DNA from: JBHENW01 sp046261875
GTDB taxonomy: Bacteria; Acidobacteriota; Thermoanaerobaculia; UBA5066; Gp7-AA6
NCBI GenBank assembly: GCA_046261875.1
Contig: JBHENW010000221.1
Coordinates: 1-10,793, forward strand
DNA: 10,793 bases
Direction of reading: 5' to 3'
A program made the position numbers and the translations under genes. The notes beneath the pieces are model-generated. The model was given only the letters and a program-made list of their open reading frames with translations, ran no database searches and was not told the DNA's origin. Shown piece by piece: positions 1-6,532 of this stretch. Position 1 is the stretch's first letter. Each line of letters starts with the position of its first letter.

Positions 1-46
1 CCGTAGCAACAGTCCGTTCCGTAACTTTGGCGGAAACTATTTTTCG

Positions 47-54
47 AAGGAGGT
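47..54 (+). promoter_or_regulatory. Strong Shine-Dalgarno deciding the start of the first gene
   Basis: The sequence AAGGAGGT ends 5 nt before the ATG at 60. It decides between that ATG and an in-frame ATG at 27, which has no comparable site and would place charged residues ahead of a good signal peptide. Confidence 0.8.
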
Positions 55-59
55 GGCTC

Positions 60-536
60 ATGCGAAAGAACCTGCTCATGGTTTCCCTCGCGGCGTGCTG
101 CGCAATCGTTCTCTCGAGCTCCGTCGCCCTGGCCGGCGACAATTGGCTGGGCACCTGGAAACTCGACCTCGCGAAATCCAAGTACAGCCCGGGGCCGGCG
201 CCCAAGAGTCTCACGCTGAAGTTCGAACCGACGCGGGGCGGGATCAAGTTCACGGGTGCCGGTGTCGGCGCCGACGGCAAGGCAACCCACAGCATGTTCT
301 CGTCCAGGTTCGACGGCAAGGAGGTCCCGTACCAGGGCAATCCGGACGCCGACACGGCCTCACCCAGGAAGATCGACGACAACAGCTACAGCAACACCTG
401 GAAGAAAGGCGGGAAGGCGACAATCACGGCGAAGGTCGTGGTCTCCGCCGACGGCAAGACCATGACCATCACCCAAACTGGAACGAACGCGAAGGGCGAG
501 GCCGTGAACAACACGATCGTGTACAACAAACAATAG
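60..536 (+). CDS. Small secreted protein of unknown function (158 aa)
   Basis: The ATG at 60 is chosen for its strong upstream Shine-Dalgarno and because the protein then opens with a clean signal peptide: MRKN, a hydrophobic stretch, then VALA before GDNW, so signal peptidase I cleavage after residue 25 is likely. LAAC at residues 10-13 resembles a lipobox but sits very early, so a soluble exported product is more likely. The mature part begins with WLGTWKLDLAKSKYSPG, is rich in Lys, Thr and Gly, and shows alternating polar and hydrophobic stretches that suggest a small all-beta fold. The motifs GTWKL..AKSKYSPGP, GNPDAD, DGKTMT and TNAKG match, from memory, a family common in soil Acidobacteriota and annotated only as hypothetical. 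No catalytic residues are evident. It converges with the TPR gene across a repeat-rich gap. Being real and exported is well supported; the function is unknown. Confidence 0.85.
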   Translation: MRKNLLMVSLAACCAIVLSSSVALAGDNWLGTWKLDLAKSKYSPGPAPKSLTLKFEPTRGGIKFTGAGVGADGKATHSMFSSRFDGKEVPYQGNPDADTASPRKIDDNSYSNTWKKGGKATITAKVVVSADGKTMTITQTGTNAKGEAVNNTIVYNKQ

Positions 537-564
537 AACCGCCTTTTCCAACCGGCTTGCCCCG

Positions 565-757
565 GTCGCGGCGCGAGGAGTCTCCCGAACGTCGCTCGCA
601 CTTGTCGGGACCTGCCGATGCCACCGTCCCTCCCCCCGTCGCGGCGCGAGTAGTCTCCCGAGGGGACCGAGGGAGGAGGCTCGCGCCGCGGGAGGCGGAG
701 CGCCAGCGAGGCGCAGCCGAGCAAGCGGAGCCGACGTGGGAGGAGCCTCGCGCCGCG
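565..757. repeat. Four copies of a GC-rich inverted-repeat element between convergent genes
   Basis: Two direct copies lie at 565-588 and 638-661 (24 nt, one mismatch). Two copies in the opposite orientation lie at 671-690 and 738-757 (20 nt, one mismatch between them). Read on the + strand, the inverted copies share GGGAG, five variable bases, then TCGCGCCGCG. The second and third copies fold back: 640-649 pairs with 681-690 over 10 bp and 655-659 pairs with 671-675 over 5 bp, with an 11-nt loop. DNA between and beyond the copies (690-780) is low-complexity, with GCGAGCGAAGCG-like words. No gene is supported in 537-852. The arrangement resembles REP/BIME-type extragenic palindromes or a bidirectional termination region. 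Confidence 0.7.
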
Positions 758-782
758 GTAGCGGTAGCGAGCGAAGCGACCA

Positions 783-821
783 GTGGGGCGGTCGAGCCCG
801 CATCCGGGCGAGCCGCCCCAC
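783..821. terminator. Strong GC hairpin between convergent genes, possible bidirectional terminator
   Basis: GTGGGGCGG (783-791) is exactly complementary to CCGCCCCAC (813-821). Inside it, GCCCG (796-800) pairs with CGGGC (805-809) around a 4-nt loop. The hairpin lies 32 nt beyond the TPR stop codon and downstream of the secreted-protein gene on the other strand, so it could end both transcripts. No U-run follows on either strand, so it is not a textbook intrinsic terminator. Confidence 0.5.
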
Positions 822-852
822 GGTGCGCCAGCAGGCCGCGAGCGAGCGAACG

Positions 853-1776
853 CTACTGGGGCGTCGGCGTCGGCCGGAAGCCGCCGATGTAGGGAGGACG
901 CGTATCGCCCGTTACCGGCGGGAGCTCCTCTTCCGAAGGGGTGACCTCGTATTCGGGCGCAGGCGGTGCCGCCGAATCGGCGGGAGCGGGCGGCGGCGCC
1001 GGAGCGGCCACCCGTGGCGGGCTCGTCTGCGGGACGGAGATGGGCGGAGCGCTCGGAGCGTCGGCGACCGGTTCCGGCGTGGCCGGGTCCTCGACCTCGT
1101 CGGACCAGATCGGCTGGTCCACGGGCGGCCAGACGGCCGGCTGCCCGTTGCCGTAGGCGTGCGAGCCCGCGAGGGCGGCGGACGCGAGGTCGCGGTCGTA
1201 GTTGACGAGCGACGCCCGATCCACGAGGCGGCTGTCGATGATCAGCGGGTTGATCCGGGGATCGCGCATTCCGGGATCCAGCCGCAGCGCTTTGGCGTAC
1301 TCCGACACCGCCGACTTCTCCCATCCGCGCTTCTCGTAGAGGCGCCCGAGGCGGAAGTGGGAATGCGGGAACCCGGGCTTTCGCGCGATGGACTTCTTGT
1401 ACGCCGCCATGGCGCGCACGGTCTTGCCCTCCGCTTCGTGGAGCAGGCCGAGGTTGTACGCGGCGAGGAACTCTTCGCGGTCGAGCTCGAGCGCCTTCTC
1501 GTACTGTTCACGCGCCTGCTCGGAAAACCGCCTCTCCGCCAGGAGGTTTCCGAAGTCGTTGCGCAGCGACGCGGACTCGGGGTCCGCCGCGACGAGGCGC
1601 TCCTGCGCGAGGATCCGGTCGTCCAGCGGCTTCCCCGCGACGAGGTACTTCCGGTAGAAGGGAGTCTGGGGTCCCTTCTCCTTCTTACGCCCCCCCGACG
1701 CGAGCGCCGTCACTCCGAGCAGCCCGATCCCTATGGCCAGCGCCGCAGCCAGCCGCCGCAGAAGAGGTGGCATCAT
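853..1776 (-). CDS. Membrane-anchored TPR protein with Pro/Ala-rich tail (307 aa)
   Basis: The N-terminus (about residues 5-27, LLRRLAAALAIGIGLLG and onward) is a signal peptide or membrane anchor, so the rest should lie in the periplasm or envelope. Three consecutive TPR units follow at about residues 69-102, 103-136 and 137-170, with the usual pattern (for example AAYNLGLLHEAEGKTVRAM). TPRs bind protein partners. After them comes a stretch starting DPRINPLIIDSRLVDRASL, then a disordered tail from about 205 rich in Pro, Ala and Glu, ending PTPTPQ. The ATG at 1776 overlaps the upstream gene's TGA stop (ATGA). A GGAGGGA Shine-Dalgarno lies inside the last codons of that gene, so translation is probably coupled. 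A second ATG directly follows (1773) and could also serve. The partner is unknown; a scaffold or envelope-assembly role is inference. Confidence 0.88.
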   Translation of the reverse strand: MMPPLLRRLAAALAIGIGLLGVTALASGGRKKEKGPQTPFYRKYLVAGKPLDDRILAQERLVAADPESASLRNDFGNLLAERRFSEQAREQYEKALELDREEFLAAYNLGLLHEAEGKTVRAMAAYKKSIARKPGFPHSHFRLGRLYEKRGWEKSAVSEYAKALRLDPGMRDPRINPLIIDSRLVDRASLVNYDRDLASAALAGSHAYGNGQPAVWPPVDQPIWSDEVEDPATPEPVADAPSAPPISVPQTSPPRVAAPAPPPAPADSAAPPAPEYEVTPSEEELPPVTGDTRPPYIGGFRPTPTPQ

Positions 1777-2369
1777 TTTTTCCCTCCGGTAGAGCGGCGG
1801 CGCGCCACGAGGCGCACACGCCCCTCCCGCTCGGCCACGTCAAAGACGATCTCTCCGTCCCCGAGGCGGCTGCGCAGCTTTTCGCGCTCGCGCTCCAGCG
1901 TCTCGACGAACTGCTCGTAGCGATACGCTCCCACGTTCTCCCCGTGTTCTTTCTTGGCCGTGATGTAGCGGTCGAAGAGGGCCCGCTCCGCGGACCGGTC
2001 CTCCCGGAGAGGCTTTACGGAGCCGGAGCCCGGAGCGTTGAGGCCCGCCGGGGCGTGCGGCGGCGCCGGGTCGTGGCCGGAAGAAGAGAAATGGCCGTAG
2101 AGGCCGGGGCGGCGGCCGGCTTCCTTTTCCTCCTGCAGCCGATCCCAGCGTTCGCGCAGCGCGTTGTAGCGGCCCTGGAGGGTGGCGAAACGGTAATGGT
2201 CGGCGGCCGCGTCGGAGGCGGACGCCGTCAGCTCCCGGATCATCTGCTCCACGTGCTTCCGGCTCTCGACCGGGGGCCGGGACACGTTGCCGTAGAGAAA
2301 CGCGTCGTACTCGGCGCCGAGGCGCCGGATGGCCTCTTCCAGCACGTGGAGCTCACGGTCCCAGGGCAC
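1773..2369 (-). CDS. Protein resembling the MXAN_5187 C-terminal-domain family (198 aa)
   Basis: This appears to be a cytoplasmic protein, with no signal peptide or membrane segment. The N-terminal half (about residues 1-85) is helical and charged: ELHVLEEAIRRLGAEYDAFLYG, then VEQMIRELTA, then FATLQGRYNALRERWDRLQEE, and is probably coiled coil. A Gly/Pro/His-rich linker covers about 86-120. The C-terminal part, starting at ALFDRYITAKKEHGENV and ending near FDVAEREGRVRLVAR, matches from memory the family named after Myxococcus xanthus MXAN_5187, whose function is not established. The start is GTG at 2369 with no visible Shine-Dalgarno, and a -10-like TACTAT ends 6 nt upstream, so the message may be leaderless. 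The gene is divergent from selA, and its stop overlaps the start of the TPR gene, implying a joint role. Confidence 0.8.
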   Translation of the reverse strand: MPWDRELHVLEEAIRRLGAEYDAFLYGNVSRPPVESRKHVEQMIRELTASASDAAADHYRFATLQGRYNALRERWDRLQEEKEAGRRPGLYGHFSSSGHDPAPPHAPAGLNAPGSGSVKPLREDRSAERALFDRYITAKKEHGENVGAYRYEQFVETLEREREKLRSRLGDGEIVFDVAEREGRVRLVARRRSTGGKK

Positions 2370-2374
2370 GGACC

Positions 2375-2381
2375 TATAGTA
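2375..2381. promoter_or_regulatory. Overlapping symmetric -10 elements for the divergent genes
   Basis: The 38-bp gap between the two start codons contains CTATAGTA (2374-2381). On the + strand TATAGT (2375-2380) matches TATAAT at 5 of 6 positions and would start selA transcription near 2387. On the - strand TACTAT (2381-2376) matches at 4 of 6, including the key second A and last T, and would start transcription at about the GTG at 2369. No good -35 is visible on either side; the best on the - strand is TTGCGC (2403-2398). The promoter call is inference from the sequence. Confidence 0.45.
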
Positions 2382-2393
2382 CGGGACGGGTCT

Positions 2394-2398
2394 GGAGG
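2394..2398 (+). promoter_or_regulatory. Shine-Dalgarno of selA
   Basis: GGAGG lies 9 nt upstream of the GTG at 2408. It favours this start over the in-frame ATG at 2483, which would also cut into the conserved N-terminal PPSMDALL stretch. Confidence 0.65.
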
Positions 2399-2407
2399 CG
2401 CAAACGC

Positions 2408-3817
2408 GTGAGCCGTAAGCCGGGAACCACGAGCAGCAGAAGCGTCGGCGGGGGGACGGCCGGTGTACGGCGGCCTCCCTCCATGGATGCCCTGCTTTCC
2501 TCCGAGCAGGCCCGGGAAATGGCGACGCGATACGGCCGGGAAGGCGTCAAGCACGCGCTCCGAGAGAGCATCGCCGCCGGCGCGACGCAGGCCGAAGAGC
2601 TCCTGGAGTCGGCGGGCGCGTCCCTGGCGCGCCGGTTCGCGCCATCCCTGCGCGGGGTGGTGAACGCCACGGGGATCCTCCTGCACACCAACCTCGGCCG
2701 GGCGCCCCTCTCCGGCCAGGCCGGGGAGGCCCTGCTCGGAGTGGCCGAGGGTTACTCGACTCTGGAGCACGACCCGGAGACCGGCGGCCGGGGGCGGCGG
2801 CAGGACCACGTGCGCGGCCTCGCGCGGGCCCTGTTCGGCGCCGGCGACGCGCTCGCCGTCAACAACAACGCGGCGGCGGTCTTCCTCGCGCTCGCCGCCC
2901 TCGCGCGCGGACGAGGCGTGCTCATATCGCGCGGCGAGCTCGTCGCGATCGGAGGCTCCTTCAAGATCCCCGAGATTCTCGAGGCCTCGGGCGCGCGGCT
3001 GGTCGAGGTCGGAACGACGAACAGGACGGCGCTCGAGGACTACCGCAAAGCGCTTTCGCCGGACATCGCGCTGCTGCTGTCGGTGCACCCGTCCAACTAC
3101 GAGATCCGCGGCTACGCCCGCCGAACCGATCCGCGGGAACTGGCGACGCTCGCGCGCGAGGCCGGCATACCGTGGCTCCATGACCAGGGGACCGGTTGCG
3201 TCGTTCCGCTCGATGAGTTCGGTGTGACGGGCGAGACGACCGTTTCGGAATGCCTGGCCTGGGGCGCGGACCTCGTCACCTTCTCGACCGACAAGCTCTT
3301 TTCGGGTCCGCAGGGCGGACTGATCGTCGGGCGCCCCGACCTCGTCGCGGCGCTCGCCTCCCATCCGATCGCCCGCGCAGTGCGTCCCGGCAAGCTCTCG
3401 CTCGCTCCGCTCGCAACGACCCTCATGGCCTGGAGCACCGGCCGCTGGCGTGAGCTTCCGATCTACCGGGCGGCCGCGGAGAGCCTCGAGAACCTGGAGG
3501 CGCGCGCAGAGCGCATCCGGGAGCTGGTGGAGCCGGGGGACGGCCCGAGCGGACTTGCAGTGGAGACAGTCGCTTCGGAAGCCATGTTCGGCGGGGGCAC
3601 GAGCCCGGAAAAGCGGTTACCCTCGCGGGCGCTGTCGGTCCGACGGGAGGGGCTTTCCGCGGACGGCCTCGCGGCGCGCCTGCGCGCCCATCCCGTCCCC
3701 GTGCTGGGGCGGATCGAGAACGGCCGGTTCCTGCTCGACCTGCGGACGATCCTGCCCGGGCAGGAAAAAACGGTCGCGCAAGCCGTCCGGTCTGCGGCGA
3801 CGGATCGGATGCCATAA
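2408..3817 (+). CDS. selA: L-seryl-tRNA(Sec) selenium transferase (selenocysteine synthase, 469 aa)
   Basis: SelA is a PLP enzyme that converts seryl-tRNA(Sec) to selenocysteinyl-tRNA(Sec) using selenophosphate in the cytoplasm. Family signatures appear in order: PPSMDALL near the N-terminus (residues 24-31), VVNATGILLHTNLGRAPLS, NNNAAAV (152-158), SRGELVAIGGSFKIPEI, VGTTNRT, VHPSNYEIRGY, DQGTG, then TFSTDKLFSGPQGG. In that last motif Lys296 is the expected PLP-binding lysine, matching FSGDKLLGGPQ in E. coli SelA. The C-terminal small domain ends with PVPVLGRIENGRFLLDLRTI. The length is close to the 463 aa of the E. coli enzyme. The GTG start is chosen because it has a GGAGG site and because the conserved PSxDxLL segment lies around the alternative ATG. 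No selB, selD or tRNA(Sec) gene is visible in the window, whereas selB is often adjacent in other genomes. Confidence 0.96.
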   Translation: MSRKPGTTSSRSVGGGTAGVRRPPSMDALLSSEQAREMATRYGREGVKHALRESIAAGATQAEELLESAGASLARRFAPSLRGVVNATGILLHTNLGRAPLSGQAGEALLGVAEGYSTLEHDPETGGRGRRQDHVRGLARALFGAGDALAVNNNAAAVFLALAALARGRGVLISRGELVAIGGSFKIPEILEASGARLVEVGTTNRTALEDYRKALSPDIALLLSVHPSNYEIRGYARRTDPRELATLAREAGIPWLHDQGTGCVVPLDEFGVTGETTVSECLAWGADLVTFSTDKLFSGPQGGLIVGRPDLVAALASHPIARAVRPGKLSLAPLATTLMAWSTGRWRELPIYRAAAESLENLEARAERIRELVEPGDGPSGLAVETVASEAMFGGGTSPEKRLPSRALSVRREGLSADGLAARLRAHPVPVLGRIENGRFLLDLRTILPGQEKTVAQAVRSAATDRMP

Positions 3818-3824
3818 TCGGGCG

Positions 3825-4028
3825 ATGAGGTTTCGGCGCGTCGGAGCCGCGGTCGCGATGTCTCTGCTGCTTCTGATCGGAAAGGCCGGATGCACCAGGA
3901 AGGAGGCCGCGCGCCGGGGCGCCCCGCGGACGCCCACGATGGGTCACGGCTACACGCCGCTCCCGGCTCCCGCCACCCCGACGTTCGTGCCGGGGCTCCC
4001 CACTCCGCCGCCGGATTTGCCAGGGTAA
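3825..4028 (+). CDS. Putative small exported Pro-rich peptide (67 aa)
   Basis: The ATG lies 7 nt after the selA stop, in the same direction. The product begins MRFRR, followed by a hydrophobic segment (VGAAVAMSLLLLIG) and then KAGC, so it looks like a signal peptide. Cys23 could be a lipoprotein cysteine, but Lys at the -3 position departs from the usual L-A/S-G/A-C lipobox. The remainder is basic and then Pro/Thr-rich (TPLPAPATPTF, LPTPPPDLPG), a probably disordered tail. No clear Shine-Dalgarno is present, so it may rely on coupling to selA. It is too short and low-complexity to assign to a family. A chance ORF is the main alternative; the charged-hydrophobic-Cys-Pro order argues for a real gene. 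Confidence 0.45.
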   Translation: MRFRRVGAAVAMSLLLLIGKAGCTRKEAARRGAPRTPTMGHGYTPLPAPATPTFVPGLPTPPPDLPG

Positions 4029-4047
4029 AGACGAGGTCGAGAGGCGT

Positions 4048-4086
4048 CGACGTCCGACTTCCGACTTCCGACGCCCGATTTACGAC

Positions 4087-4096
<10 letters not shown>
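4048..4096. repeat. Degenerate heptanucleotide tandem array (7 units)
   Basis: Seven consecutive 7-nt units start with CGA or CGAY: CGACGTC, CGACTTC, CGACTTC, CGACGCC, CGATTTA, CGACTTA and CGATTCT. The array fills most of the 58-nt gap between two convergent genes. It runs 10 nt into the response regulator gene, supplying its stop codon and its last residues. Related units in opposite orientation occur at 5484-5532. The pattern recalls the heptanucleotide short tandem repeats known from cyanobacteria, but no relationship is shown. Confidence 0.7.
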
Positions 4097-5448
<1,352 letters not shown>

Positions 5449-5483
5449 GGGGCTAGGTTAACTCCCCGGGCGGCAAGTCTCGT

Positions 5484-5570
5484 ACGGGAGTCGGGATCGG
5501 AAGTCGAGACTCGATAGGTCGGAAGTCAGAGAAGGCAACCGACCTTCCGTCTATCGCCTCCCGACTCCCG
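5484..5570. terminator. Long inverted repeat built of heptamers, probable terminator or cruciform
   Basis: CGGGAGTCGGGA (5485-5496) is perfectly complementary to 5559-5570. An inner imperfect stem pairs 5512-5527 with 5541-5556, leaving a loop of about 13 nt. The left arm is made of roughly 7-nt TCGNNNN units (TCGGAAG, TCGAGAC, TCGATAG, TCGGAAG) and the right arm of the opposite CGANNNN units. It begins 3 nt beyond the FxLYD gene's stop and lies upstream of the response regulator, so it could end the pilY1-unit transcript. No U-run follows. Confidence 0.6.
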
Positions 5571-5572
5571 GC

Positions 5573-6532
5573 TTATTGCGGCGGCTTGGGCTGCTGGTCG
5601 GCGCTCGCGGCTCCGGGTATGTAGCCGGACCTGCCGTCGGCGGGGGGCGAGAACGAGGCCGACGGCGGCGGCGCGGCGTAGAGGACCCCCTGGCCCGGAG
5701 GCGTTTGAGGCCGGGCCCGGTCCGGGCGCGCCGCGGCCGCGGCCGGGGCGGCCGCGTCCGGATTCTGAGAACCCGGAGCGGCGCTGGCGTTGCCTTCGCC
5801 GGCGGCCGTCGTCGTCCCTGCGGCTCCGGCAGCCGGCGCCGGCTGGGGCGGAGTCACGGCGTTCCAACGGGGCGCGAAGCGGAGCGAAGCCACGGGCTGC
5901 TCGCCGACCGGCAGGTTCGCGGTGAAGTTCACCGTCCGATGCGGCTCGATCGTGCCATTGGAAAGGCTGGCCTCGGCCGAAACAAAGACGAGTCCCTCCG
6001 CGTTGAGAGCCGAGATGGTGAGCCGGGAGGCGGTCGCCGTCGTTCCGCCGGCGTTGCGCAAACTGCCGCGAACCATCATCTGGCCGGCCGCCCGTTCCTG
6101 CGTGTAGTCGACGACCTCGAGCCGCCCGGCGCCCGAAGGAGATTCACGCTTCTCCTCCCCGGTCGGCGCGGCGACGGGAGACTCCACGTGATGCCCGACG
6201 TCGGCGTCGGTGACCCGGACGCGGGCCTTCGGGCGATCGCGCCCCGCGCGCGCCGCCTCGGCCGGGGAAGCGGGGGCAACCGCCACTTCGGCGGACCGCG
6301 GCGGCAACGCCGGGGCGGACTGCGCCACGGCCGTCGCTTCCCGGTCGATCTCCGCCACCGGCACGGAGAGGAGAGTCCCGTCCGCGCGGGTCAGAAGGGC
6401 ATTGTTGCCCTGGCGGACCCACGGCTTCTTCAACTCGATGCGCGTCCCCCCGCGCAGCACGACGACCTCCGCGGCGATCGCCTGACTACCGACCAGCGCG
6501 AGGGCCGCTGACAGAAACATCATTCGTCTCAT
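5573..6532 (-). CDS. Exported protein with FxLYD-like domain and Ala/Pro-rich tail (319 aa)
   Basis: A signal peptide is clear (MRRMMFLSAALALVGSQAIA before AEVV, cleavage near residue 20). A short beta-rich segment follows (about 22-66; LRGGTRIELKKPW through DGTLLSVPVAEID), of a kind I associate with acidobacterial envelope proteins. After a variable linker, residues 138-224 (LEVVDYTQERAAGQMMVRGSLRNAG and on to ASLRFAPRWN) have the shape of an FxLYD domain, an extracellular immunoglobulin-like module comparing old and new residues around a beta-sandwich. The tail (225-319) is Ala/Pro/Gln-rich and probably disordered. The ATG overlaps the pilY1-like TGA (ATGA), with GGAAGGAG ending 8 nt upstream, so the two are translationally coupled. 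A role in assembling or anchoring the large pilus-associated protein is inference; the function is unknown. Confidence 0.85.
   Translation of the reverse strand: MRRMMFLSAALALVGSQAIAAEVVVLRGGTRIELKKPWVRQGNNALLTRADGTLLSVPVAEIDREATAVAQSAPALPPRSAEVAVAPASPAEAARAGRDRPKARVRVTDADVGHHVESPVAAPTGEEKRESPSGAGRLEVVDYTQERAAGQMMVRGSLRNAGGTTATASRLTISALNAEGLVFVSAEASLSNGTIEPHRTVNFTANLPVGEQPVASLRFAPRWNAVTPPQPAPAAGAAGTTTAAGEGNASAAPGSQNPDAAAPAAAAARPDRARPQTPPGQGVLYAAPPPSASFSPPADGRSGYIPGAASADQQPKPPQ

Noticed and set aside
27..59. Upstream ATG at 27 as the start of the first gene
   Set aside because: The ATG at 60 has the AAGGAGGT site and gives a proper signal peptide. The longer form adds charged residues in front of it.
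537..852. A tRNA(Sec) or other RNA gene near selA or in the repeat gap
   Set aside because: No GGTTCGANTCC-type arm with a matching acceptor stem was seen. The hairpins here are repeat-derived and lack tRNA layout.
736..1920. A 394-codon open frame on the + strand
   Set aside because: It runs antisense to the well-supported TPR gene and its coupled neighbour. Its product is Arg/Gly-rich with no recognisable domain, as expected from GC-rich shadow frames.
2364..2380. A sigma54 (-24/-12) promoter starting at GGCACG
   Set aside because: The -24-like half is present, but no TTGC follows at the required spacing; the bases there are TATA.
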